Assembly (NCBI GenBank): GCA_947457085.1
Contig: CANGUS010000155.1
Span: forward strand, 1-5,151
Reading direction: 5' to 3'
Length of the DNA: 5,151 bases
Origin: Bacteroidota bacterium
GTDB taxonomy: Bacteria; Bacteroidota; Bacteroidia; Chitinophagales; Chitinophagaceae
The notes beneath the pieces are model-generated. The model saw nothing but the letters and a program-made list of their open reading frames with translations, was not told the origin of the DNA and did not search any database. Shown here in pieces: positions 1-5,151 of this stretch (position 1 is the stretch's first letter; each line of letters starts with the position of its first letter). Both the position numbers and the translations under genes were made by a program.

Positions 1-291
1 AGGTTGCAACACGGTCGTTTTTTGAATATAAACCGTGTCCACATATTTTTTAATTTCAGATTCTATCCAAGCAGCACATTTTGTTTGAGCCGATGTGCCT
101 GGTACTCTGGGACCAAATGCAACTTGTTTTTCAATTAATTCATAGGCATTTTCTGCATCAAAAGCAGGGGCATTCACTACAGTTTTTGCAGGGGTATCCG
201 TTGTGGTTGTTTGTTGTGTAGTTTCTTCATTATTACAAGCAGTAATTTGAAATAAGCCTATTGCGATTAATAAAAATGCTGTTTTTTTCAT
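1..291 (-). CDS. Lipoprotein, M28 peptidase / glutaminyl cyclase-like, N-terminal part (runs off left edge)
   Basis: The minus strand is open from ATG at 291-289 to the window edge, giving 97 codons with no stop. The protein starts MKKTAFLLIAIGLFQITAC. This is a lipoprotein signal with lipobox I-T-A-C, so Cys19 would be lipidated after signal peptidase II cleavage. A Thr/Gln/Asn-rich linker follows (about residues 20-40), then a segment with AYELIEKQVAFGPRVPGT at about 49-66. That 'QV.FGPRVPGT' block is, from memory, typical of the N-terminus of Bacteroidota M28-fold lipoproteins annotated as M28 family peptidase or glutaminyl-peptide cyclotransferase. The zinc-binding residues would lie further into the gene, outside the window, so peptidase versus cyclase cannot be decided here. 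It is transcribed divergently from the PhnA gene and has its own promoter. Coding status is near certain; the family call is good but rests on the N-terminus only. Confidence 0.8.
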   Translation of the reverse strand, partial: MKKTAFLLIAIGLFQITACNNEETTQQTTTTDTPAKTVVNAPAFDAENAYELIEKQVAFGPRVPGTSAQTKCAAWIESEIKKYVDTVYIQKTTVLQP

Positions 292-313
292 TGTTTTTCT
301 TGAAAATGTTTTC

Positions 314-345
314 CAAAAGTATCTAAAATTCAATCGCTTACCAAA
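314..345 (-). promoter_or_regulatory. Bacteroidota-type promoter for the left-edge lipoprotein gene
   Basis: Read on the minus strand, TACTTTTG (321-314) matches the -7 consensus TAnnTTTG exactly. A TTTG -33 element (345-342) lies 20 nt upstream, inside the usual 17-23 nt spacing. Transcription would begin near 307, leaving a leader of about 15 nt before the ATG at 291. Confidence 0.7.
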
Positions 346-353
346 TGGAAAAA

Positions 354-383
354 TTGTTTTGGTGTTAAAAATTATTAGATTCG
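354..383 (+). promoter_or_regulatory. Probable promoter for the PhnA gene
   Basis: TTG (354-356), a 19-nt spacer, and TAGATTCG (376-383) fit the Bacteroidota TTG / TAnnTTTG pattern with one mismatch in the -7 box. The start codon at 402 is 18 nt downstream, behind the A-rich leader AATAAAAAAAG, so the mRNA leader would be about 10-12 nt. The -33 elements of this promoter and the divergent one are separated by only 8 nt. Confidence 0.5.
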
Positions 384-401
384 CACACTAATAAAAAAAG
401 A

Positions 402-983
402 ATGAGTTTAGAAAAACAACTTGTGGAAAGAAGCGGCAATCAATGTGAGCTTTGTTCTTCAACCAACAATTTAAAAGTATATGAAATACCACCCAATCCA
501 CAAAAGCGAATTGAAGAAATGATACATGTTTGTACTAAGTGTCAATTGCAATTAGACAAAAAAGAAGAATTGGAAAGCGCCCATTGGAGTTGTTTAAACG
601 AATCGATGTGGAGTGAAGTGCCTGGAGTGCAAGTAGTATCTTGGAGAATGTTAAATCGTTTGAAAAACGAAAGCTGGGCCATGGATGCTTTAGACATGAT
701 GTTTTTAGATGACGAGCAATTAACTTGGGCAAAAGCGTCGGGGGATGATGTTAATTCAGCTGAAGTAGATTTACACAGGGATTGCAATGGCGCTATTTTA
801 AAAGCAGGTGATAATATTGTTTTAATAAAATCATTAGACGTGAAAGGCTCCACTGTGAATGCGCGATTAGGCACTGTAGTGCACAACATTAAATTAGTTG
901 CTGATAATACAGATCAAATTGAAGGCAGAATTGATGGGCAGGCAATTATTATTTTGACAAAATATGTAAGAAAAAACGCATAG
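402..983 (+). CDS. phnA: PhnA (YjdM) family zinc-ribbon protein, two-domain form
   Basis: This is a 193-residue protein. Residues about 11-50 form a zinc ribbon with two Cys pairs, C15-x2-C18 and C44-x2-C47, within RSGNQCELC and HVCTKC. A middle segment rich in Trp and Asp (about 60-112) includes SMWSEVPGVQVVSWRML. The C-terminal PhnA domain (about 122-192) carries the DCNG turn (127-130), the G-D-N-I-V-L-I strand and LDVKGSTVNARLGTVVHNI. Small PhnA proteins such as that of E. coli are about 110 residues; the longer form with the extra middle part is, as I recall, common in Bacteroidota. The name comes from the phosphonate gene cluster, but the protein is not an established phosphonatase and its function remains unclear. 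It is likely cytoplasmic, as there is no signal peptide. It appears to be a single-gene transcript, with its own promoter and a terminator about 90 nt after the stop. Confidence 0.9.
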   Translation: MSLEKQLVERSGNQCELCSSTNNLKVYEIPPNPQKRIEEMIHVCTKCQLQLDKKEELESAHWSCLNESMWSEVPGVQVVSWRMLNRLKNESWAMDALDMMFLDDEQLTWAKASGDDVNSAEVDLHRDCNGAILKAGDNIVLIKSLDVKGSTVNARLGTVVHNIKLVADNTDQIEGRIDGQAIIILTKYVRKNA

Positions 984-1075
984 TTCTTTCTTTAAAAAAA
1001 ATCGAATAGGTTTCCAATGATTCAAATGGATTCACACCTTCCTACATTCTATATATATTTTATAGGGTAGTTTCC

Positions 1076-1110
1076 AAAAAACGTCTTCAATATACATGGA
1101 GACGTTTTTT
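1076..1110 (+). terminator. Strong hairpin terminator, symmetric and possibly bidirectional
   Basis: The arms 1076-1088 and 1098-1110 pair over 13 bp (AAAAAACGTCT with AGACGTTTTTT exactly, then one G-U and one C-G pair) around a 9-nt loop. The 3' arm ends in six T. Because the 5' arm starts with six A, the same structure would work on the minus strand. It sits 92 nt after the PhnA stop codon, with no other gene in between. Confidence 0.8.
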
Positions 1111-1198
1111 ATTGAAAAGGATTGATGTTTTTTGCAGCACACATTGAATTAAATCTGTAATACAAACTTTTTTAGGAAATTTAAAATCAATTATTAAC

Positions 1199-1206
1199 TA
1201 TCTTTG
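1199..1206 (+). promoter_or_regulatory. Candidate -7 promoter box for the 1340-2270 operon
   Basis: TATCTTTG matches TAnnTTTG exactly. No TTG lies 17-23 nt upstream, where the sequence is only T-rich, so the -33 element is poor. Initiation near 1213 would give an unusually long leader (about 127 nt) compared with the 10-20 nt leaders inferred elsewhere in this window. A weaker box at about 1261-1268 (GTATGTTT region) is possible. Confidence 0.45.
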
Positions 1207-1207
1207 A

Positions 1208-1284
1208 AATAGGTTCATCAAGCAACGAATCAATGAGATGAAACACCTACATTCATTTTAGTATGTTTAAAGAAACAACCTATT
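1208..1284 (+). repeat. Inverted repeat in the putative leader of the eRF1-like gene
   Basis: AATAGGTT (1208-1215) and AACCTATT (1277-1284) are exact complements of 8 bp, 61 nt apart. They begin right after the -7 box at 1199-1206, so depending on the true transcription start the left arm may be only partly in the RNA. Arms of 8 bp at this distance can occur by chance in AT-rich DNA. Confidence 0.25.
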
Positions 1285-1339
1285 ACTATTTAAAGTTAAA
1301 CAATAAAGAGTTTACATAATCAACACTAAAAAAATAAAA

Positions 1340-1717
1340 ATGACAATTAACCAAAAATTGGGCATATGGATGGATCATTCAGAAGCCTACATTACAGACT
1401 ATTCAACTGATTTTTTAAAAACTGAAAAATTCATTTTTGAATTTACGCATCAAATAAGAGAAGGTGACATGAGAAAAAGTGAAGTGACGATGCTACACAA
1501 AGAAAAAGATGAACAAAATCGTTACTATAAGAAATTAGGTGAAATTATTTTAAAATATTCGGATGTGATTTTGTTTGGCCCTACAAGTGCAAAACAAGAA
1601 TTACACAATCTTCTAAAAACAAACCATCTCTTTGATAAAATCAAAATAACTGTTTTACCAGCAGATAAAATGACTGAGATTGAACAACAATTATTTGTCA
1701 AAAATTTTTTCCAATAA
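1340..1717 (+). CDS. Small eRF1-domain-3-like protein ('translational machinery protein' type)
   Basis: This is a 125-residue protein with no signal peptide or membrane segment, so it is probably cytoplasmic. The first strand, GIWMDHSEAYI (8-18), and the block VILFGPTSAKQELHNLL (76-92) match the pattern 'W.DH.EA ... GP..AK.EL' that I recall from bacterial proteins annotated 'translational machinery protein' or bacterial/archaeal eRF1-like (baeRF) families, which share the fold of domain 3 of eRF1/Pelota. A charged, probably helical part (about 38-65: REGDMRKSEV, HKEKDEQNRYY) lies between them, and the end carries PADKMTEIEQQ. The family's function is not well known; ribosome or RNA contact is suggested only by the fold. 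The start ATG follows an A-rich leader. The stop TAA (1715-1717) is 1 nt before the next ATG, so the gene is probably co-transcribed and translationally coupled with the L,D-transpeptidase. The family call is from pattern memory. Confidence 0.8.
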   Translation: MTINQKLGIWMDHSEAYITDYSTDFLKTEKFIFEFTHQIREGDMRKSEVTMLHKEKDEQNRYYKKLGEIILKYSDVILFGPTSAKQELHNLLKTNHLFDKIKITVLPADKMTEIEQQLFVKNFFQ

Positions 1718-1718
1718 A

Positions 1719-2270
1719 ATGAAGTACACGCTACTACTTTTTGTTTTTTTTATCTTTCATAAAAACAATTTTATTGTTAAAAAAACGATGCCTAAAAATC
1801 AACCTATTTATGTTAGTCCTTTTGCTAAAACAGATACGATAAAAGAAAATGGTGTATTGAAAGTGAATCATACTCAAATAAATAGTCCCCTTTGGGCGAA
1901 TATCATTTTATCTCATCAACGCATGTATTTATACGAAAATGGAATTTTAAAAGCTATTTATAAAGTAACTACAGGAAATAAAACCCACAAAACCCCTTGT
2001 ATGAATCGAAGTCCCAGTGGGCCGATGTATTTAAAATATACATCCCAAAAATTTCCTGGTGGAAACTATATGGGATTAGGGAATATGCCCTATGCTGTAT
2101 TTATAAAAGGAGGCTATGCAATTCATGGAACCACTCCTGGTAATTTTTCATTATTGGGAAGAACAGGTTCACATGGATGTATTCGGCTTCATCCTGAAAA
2201 TGCAAAAACATTTTATGATTTAGTACAAAAACATACCCTCAAAAACACTTGGGTTACGGTTCAAAAATAA
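1719..2270 (+). CDS. L,D-transpeptidase, YkuD family
   Basis: This is a 183-residue envelope protein. It begins MKYTLLLFVFFIFHKNN, a short hydrophobic stretch with no clear signal peptidase I site, so it may be a membrane anchor. The YkuD domain spans about 58-181. Its active-site motif is complete: His126 in AIHGTT, then S-H-G-C-I-R-L at 141-147 with nucleophile Cys144 and a conserved Arg146, at the usual H-x14-S spacing. The family forms 3-3 cross-links in peptidoglycan or attaches proteins to it, through a Cys acyl-enzyme in the periplasm. There is no LysM or peptidoglycan-binding domain, so this is a minimal form. I chose the ATG at 1719: it gives a hydrophobic N-terminus directly and follows the upstream stop by 1 nt. 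The frame stays open back to a TTG at 1680, but that lies inside the upstream gene and would put polar residues ahead of the signal. Confidence 0.92.
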   Translation: MKYTLLLFVFFIFHKNNFIVKKTMPKNQPIYVSPFAKTDTIKENGVLKVNHTQINSPLWANIILSHQRMYLYENGILKAIYKVTTGNKTHKTPCMNRSPSGPMYLKYTSQKFPGGNYMGLGNMPYAVFIKGGYAIHGTTPGNFSLLGRTGSHGCIRLHPENAKTFYDLVQKHTLKNTWVTVQK

Positions 2271-2436
2271 ATCATAATATGAGCACTAATCCTCTTGTAT
2301 GAATTCAATATTCATTTGTTCATAGCAATGTAAAATATGAATCTATTGGAGAAGTATTTCATTTGATTGGTTAACAACAATTGATACAAATCATAGCCTA
2401 TCAGATAATAAAATATTCATGTTGAATTTACTTTCC

Positions 2437-2444
2437 TATATTCG
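2437..2444 (+). promoter_or_regulatory. Weak candidate -7 box for the membrane protein gene
   Basis: TATATTCG differs from TAnnTTTG at one position, the same variant as the box before the PhnA gene (TAGATTCG). The ATG at 2469 is 24 nt downstream. The nearest TTG (2422-2424) is only 12 nt upstream, too close for a standard -33 element. The rest of the 198-base gap from 2271 shows no gene; it contains only AT-rich short repeats such as AATATTCAT. Confidence 0.3.
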
Positions 2445-2468
2445 AACAAATTACGTTAAGTATCATAC

Positions 2469-2900
2469 ATGATTTACAAAATATTATGGGTGGCTTTTTT
2501 GTCAACATTCGAAATTTATGCTGCTATTGCTAGCGGTTTAGCATTTAAACTATCGCCAAATATTATATGTATTACAACGTTAGTAGGCGGTTTTACAGGT
2601 GTTTTTATAGCTGCCTTTTTAGGTGAAAAAATAAAACAATTTGTAGCAAAATATAAAAAACCAAAACCCCCTAGAGAAAACTCAAGTAAAGACCAATTAA
2701 TGCGGAAATTGTGGGATCTATATGGGGTTATTGGAATAGGATTTGTAGGAACACTTATCATTGGCGCTCCAGCTTCTATCGGAATTGGTTATAGTTTTGG
2801 AGTTCATCCTAAACAACTTCTTAAGTGGTGTTTAATTGCTGTTTTTATTCGAAGCATAGTATATTCTTACTTCTTTCATTTTATAGTTCATCTTTTCTAG
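2469..2900 (+). CDS. Four-helix membrane protein, small multi-drug export family-like
   Basis: This is a 143-residue integral membrane protein. Four hydrophobic segments can be seen at about 5-28, 31-52, 85-110 and 117-141. They are split by a strongly basic loop (53-84, including KYKKPKPPRE), which by the positive-inside rule is cytoplasmic. The pattern 'GLAFKLSPN ... GGFTGVFIAAFLGEKIKQF' followed by 'LWDLYGVIGIGFVGTLIIGAPASIGIGYSFGV' resembles the family annotated 'small multi-drug export protein' (Pfam Sm_multidrug_ex), with its two-half layout and G-A-P in the third helix. Drug export is a database name rather than a proven activity, so I take the function as unknown. The neighbours give little help: the transpeptidase ends 198 nt upstream and the secreted nuclease starts 44 nt downstream. 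It may share a transcript with the nuclease gene, although a promoter-like site lies between them. Confidence 0.7.
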   Translation: MIYKILWVAFLSTFEIYAAIASGLAFKLSPNIICITTLVGGFTGVFIAAFLGEKIKQFVAKYKKPKPPRENSSKDQLMRKLWDLYGVIGIGFVGTLIIGAPASIGIGYSFGVHPKQLLKWCLIAVFIRSIVYSYFFHFIVHLF

Positions 2901-2906
2901 TTTATT

Positions 2907-2936
2907 TCTGTCCTTTTTACGAATGATCTATCTTTA
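2907..2936 (+). promoter_or_regulatory. Possible promoter for the secreted nuclease gene
   Basis: TCTG (2907-2910), an 18-nt spacer and TATCTTTA (2929-2936) resemble TTTG / TAnnTTTG with one mismatch in each element. Initiation would fall around 2943, almost on the ATG at 2945. If this promoter is used, the ATG at 2954 becomes the more likely start. Confidence 0.35.
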
Positions 2937-2944
2937 CCCATAAA

Positions 2945-4948
2945 ATGATATATATGAATTGCTCATTGTATTTTAAAACAGCCGCTTTTTGCACATTATT
3001 TTTTTGTTCGCAATTGCTTGGTGCTCAAATTTTCATCAATGAGTTAGATGCTGATACTCCAGGAATTGACAACAAAGAATTTGTAGAAATAAGATCATTG
3101 GCTCCATACACTTCATTGAATGGGTATATTTTAGTTTTTTTTAATGGAAATCCTGCTTCCAGTACGGCCAATTTAAGTTATTATACAATTGATTTAAGTA
3201 ATATAACAACCGATATCAACGGAATTGCAACTCTAGGAAATAACAATGTTTCTCCTGTTCCAGATAAAATTTTTCCTGACAATATCATTCAAAATGGGGA
3301 AGATGCCATCGCGATTTATCAAGCTCCTGCAACTGCATTTCCTGATGGTACGTTGGCTACCACCACGAACTTAATTCATGCACTTGCTTATGATACCAAT
3401 GACCCTGATGCAACTGCATTAATGGCTCTCTTAGGAATAACTGCTCCCCAAGTACAAATGAACGAAAATGAAAATAATGCTCAACAAACAGAATCAATTC
3501 AACGAAAAAATGATGGCAGTTTTGAAGTAAAACTACCAACACCAGGAGCTATGAATGATGGCTCTGGTTTTCAATTTAACGGAATTTCAATTGTTGCATC
3601 CAATGCAAATAGAACCGAGGGAGATACCATTCACATTACCGTTACCACTCAAACACCTGTAACCAATGGACTCAATTTTAATATTTCATTAAGTAATGGG
3701 AATTTTAATTTAGCCGATTATACAGGATCAGTAAATGTTTCAATTCCTTCAGGCTCAAATACTTGGTCAACGATTATAACCACCGTTGATGATACCAATA
3801 ATGAAGGTGACGAAACTGCAAAAATAAAAATAGGCACTATTCCTACTAGTTTTAATAAGCTAAATGACAATGTGGAGATCAGAATTATTGACAACGATTA
3901 TACCGTTGATCCTTGGGGACCACCCACGCAACCTACCTATGGAATAGTAGCAAGCACGGCCCCAATTGGTTACTATAATTCAATTAATGGATTGTCTGGA
4001 AGTGCTTTAAAACAAGCACTGCAAAATATTATTGCCGATTCTACCGTTGTGAGAGCACATAATTATGGAGATGTGATTGAGATTTTAAAAGAAGCCGACC
4101 ATAATCCTAAAAATGGCAATCAAGTATGTTTAATGTATGTTGAAACACCCCGTGCAAAATATGATTTTCAAACAACCGGTATCGGAACAGGAAAATGGAA
4201 TCGAGAACATATCTATCCTCAATCTCGAGGAGGTTACAGCAATGGAACATCTGATATTCCTGATGGGATTAATGTATACCTACCCACCAATGCGAATGAT
4301 TTAATGGCCGGCCATGCCGATGCTCATCATATTCGTGCAGAAGATGCAATTGAAAACAGCACGCGAAACAATAAAGATTATGGACAAGATTATAATGGCC
4401 CAATAGGTAACCTTGGCAGCTGGAAAGGAGACGTTGCAAGAGCTGTATTTTATATGTGTGTTCGTTACAATGGCTTAGACGTTGTTGCAGGCAATCCGAA
4501 TGACACCACTACCTATCAATTAGGTGATTTAGACTCATTATTGCTTTGGAATACTATTGACCCAAGAGATGATTTTGAAATGAACAGAAATAATTATATT
4601 TATACATGGCAAATGAATCGAAATCCATTTATAGATTTGCCAGATTTAGCCAGTTATATTTGGGGTTCAAATGCTGGACAAATCTATAATGTACCTTTAA
4701 CGACCACTCATTATTCTTCCAAAACAATCGACATTTATCCGAACCCAATCCACGCTTATTTTTATATTCATCACAATGCACCTAAAGGTTCATTTTATCT
4801 ATACAATTTAAATGGCCAATTGGTTCAAAACACCCCATTCGAAAATAGTAACCCAATTCAAATTACTCAAACACCTGGCATCTATTTAGGTAAATTTGTA
4901 ATGGGCAACAATGCACCCATTTTTAAAACAATACAAGTTCTTGAATAG
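2945..4948 (+). CDS. Secreted endonuclease I with lamin-tail-like, Calx-beta and T9SS sorting domains
   Basis: This is a 667-residue secreted protein. The signal peptide (1-27) ends LLGA|Q, so the mature N-terminus would be Gln28. Residues about 29-207 resemble a lamin-tail domain (FINELDADTPGIDNKEFVEI). Residues about 213-317 form a Calx-beta domain (EGDTIHITV, then NNEGDETAKI). Residues about 330-574 are an endonuclease I domain (EndA/Vvn type, beta-beta-alpha metal fold). Its catalytic motif WNREH is at 418-422, with Glu421 as metal ligand and His422 as general base. Next come DAHHIR (459-464) and N471 in ENSTRNN, at the place of the second metal ligand Asn, then GDVARAVFYM (495-504) and MNRNPFIDLPD (557-567). 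Residues 592-667 form a T9SS type A sorting domain, starting with IDIYPNPI. The enzyme should cut DNA or RNA non-specifically, outside the cell or on its surface, perhaps for nutrient or phosphate uptake. A second in-frame ATG at 2954 (residue 4) is an equally good start. Confidence 0.93.
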   Translation: MIYMNCSLYFKTAAFCTLFFCSQLLGAQIFINELDADTPGIDNKEFVEIRSLAPYTSLNGYILVFFNGNPASSTANLSYYTIDLSNITTDINGIATLGNNNVSPVPDKIFPDNIIQNGEDAIAIYQAPATAFPDGTLATTTNLIHALAYDTNDPDATALMALLGITAPQVQMNENENNAQQTESIQRKNDGSFEVKLPTPGAMNDGSGFQFNGISIVASNANRTEGDTIHITVTTQTPVTNGLNFNISLSNGNFNLADYTGSVNVSIPSGSNTWSTIITTVDDTNNEGDETAKIKIGTIPTSFNKLNDNVEIRIIDNDYTVDPWGPPTQPTYGIVASTAPIGYYNSINGLSGSALKQALQNIIADSTVVRAHNYGDVIEILKEADHNPKNGNQVCLMYVETPRAKYDFQTTGIGTGKWNREHIYPQSRGGYSNGTSDIPDGINVYLPTNANDLMAGHADAHHIRAEDAIENSTRNNKDYGQDYNGPIGNLGSWKGDVARAVFYMCVRYNGLDVVAGNPNDTTTYQLGDLDSLLLWNTIDPRDDFEMNRNNYIYTWQMNRNPFIDLPDLASYIWGSNAGQIYNVPLTTTHYSSKTIDIYPNPIHAYFYIHHNAPKGSFYLYNLNGQLVQNTPFENSNPIQITQTPGIYLGKFVMGNNAPIFKTIQVLE

Positions 4949-4963
4949 CGCACTATTTACTAT

Positions 4964-5004
4964 GTTTTTGTCAGATAAAATTTAAATACAAAAACTCATT
5001 TTTT
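4964..5004 (+). terminator. Weak AT-rich terminator after the nuclease gene
   Basis: GTTTTTGT (4964-4971) and ACAAAAAC (4988-4995) pair exactly over 8 bp around a 16-nt loop, and a run of six T follows at 4999-5004. It lies 15 nt after the stop codon, the expected place. The stem has only two G-C pairs, so it may be inefficient. Confidence 0.4.
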
Positions 5005-5017
5005 CATCTATTTGACT

Positions 5018-5025
5018 TACATTTG
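5018..5025 (+). promoter_or_regulatory. Perfect -7 box, probably for a gene beyond the right edge
   Basis: TACATTTG matches TAnnTTTG exactly. Position 17-23 nt upstream is T-rich without a clear TTG. No reading frame of any length starts between here and the window end (the ATG at 5028 stops after two codons), so any mRNA would have a leader of more than 100 nt or be non-coding. Confidence 0.45.
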
Positions 5026-5064
5026 TAATGCCTTAGAGCAACTGATTTTGGTGTTCAATTATTT

Positions 5065-5087
5065 TAATTAGATTATTTTCCTAATTA
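5065..5087 (+). repeat. Short hairpin in the putative leader at the right edge
   Basis: TAATTAG (5065-5071) and CTAATTA (5081-5087) are exact complements with a 9-nt loop (5072-5080). The hairpin is AT-rich and no T run follows directly, so it is not a good terminator. It lies about 40 nt inside the RNA that the box at 5018-5025 would start. Confidence 0.3.
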
Positions 5088-5151
5088 TTATCCAAAATCT
5101 CTTTTCATAAAATAATTAAGATTTTTAAAAACGAGCAATTCGTATTTATGC

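Larger units (their letters stand above)
984..1339. other. Gene-free stretch between the PhnA gene and the eRF1-like gene
   Basis: I find no credible reading frame on either strand in these 356 bases. The first part (984-1075) is an AT-rich 3' region of the PhnA gene, with a weak hairpin at 1046-1053/1061-1068 (8 pairs, two of them G-U). A strong hairpin terminator follows at 1076-1110. The bases 1111-1198 show nothing I recognise. A perfect -7 box lies at 1199-1206, and the last ~127 bases look like the leader of the gene at 1340, ending in the A-rich run AAAAAAATAAAA just before its ATG. Confidence 0.6.

Noticed and set aside
542..889. Open frame of 115 codons on the minus strand
   Set aside because: It lies wholly inside the PhnA gene, whose zinc ribbon and domain motifs are clear; the minus-strand product has no recognisable feature. 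The overlapping frame at 535-732 is rejected for the same reason.
1046..1068. Small hairpin upstream of the terminator, considered as a small RNA element or second terminator
   Set aside because: It has only eight pairs with two G-U and AT content throughout, with no T run after it; this is expected by chance in such DNA.
1120..1140. GTTTTTTGCAGCAC, considered as a promoter box giving a small RNA
   Set aside because: It lacks the TA of the -7 consensus and there is no well-spaced -33 element.
1680..1718. Extension of the transpeptidase frame upstream to a TTG codon, overlapping the previous gene
   Set aside because: The ATG at 1719 gives a direct hydrophobic N-terminus and a 1-nt spacing after the upstream stop; the extension adds polar residues and depends on a rare start codon.
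2293..2435. Repeated AATATTCAT words and a 6-bp inverted repeat around 2300-2315, considered as operator sites
   Set aside because: The words are short and made of A/T almost entirely; spacing is irregular and no third copy is present.
2516..2761. Open frame of 81 codons on the minus strand
   Set aside because: It is the antisense of a well-defined membrane protein gene; no promoter or family pattern supports it.
3357..3542. Open frame of 61 codons on the minus strand
   Set aside because: It is antisense within the nuclease gene, whose domains run continuously through this stretch.

Overview
The window is AT-rich, and its genes start behind A-rich leaders rather than Shine-Dalgarno sites. 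Several genes are preceded by boxes matching the Bacteroidota -7 promoter consensus TAnnTTTG. The largest protein has an Ala|Gln signal cleavage site and a C-terminal type IX secretion (T9SS) sorting domain with a YPNP motif. Together these point to a Bacteroidota chromosome (Flavobacteriia or Chitinophagia-like); I cannot place it more precisely.

Layout: (1) 1-291, minus strand: the N-terminal 97 codons of a lipoprotein resembling the M28 peptidase / glutaminyl cyclase group, running off the left edge. (2) 292-401: a 110-bp divergent intergenic region with a promoter on each strand. (3) 402-983: a two-domain PhnA (YjdM) zinc-ribbon protein. (4) 984-1339: a gene-free stretch with a strong hairpin terminator (1076-1110) and a perfect -7 box (1199-1206) followed by a long leader. 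(5) 1340-1717 and 1719-2270: a probable two-gene operon with a 1-nt gap, encoding a small eRF1-domain-3-like protein and an envelope L,D-transpeptidase (YkuD). (6) 2469-2900: a four-helix membrane protein resembling the 'small multi-drug export' family. (7) 2945-4948: a 667-residue secreted nuclease with signal peptide, lamin-tail-like domain, Calx-beta domain, endonuclease I domain and T9SS sorting domain. (8) 4949-5151: a weak terminator, then a perfect -7 box that probably serves a gene beyond the right edge.

The genes do not form one pathway. The common theme is the cell envelope and secretion: a lipoprotein enzyme, a peptidoglycan cross-linking enzyme, a membrane protein and a T9SS cargo nuclease. 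If the left-edge gene is a glutaminyl cyclase, the window would hold both an enzyme that caps N-terminal Gln and a protein whose mature N-terminus is predicted to be Gln. I see no mobile element, CRISPR array, RNA gene or clear sign of a new multi-gene system. The points most worth checking are the eRF1-like/transpeptidase gene pair, the domain makeup of the nuclease, and the long leaders at about 1213-1339 and after 5025.
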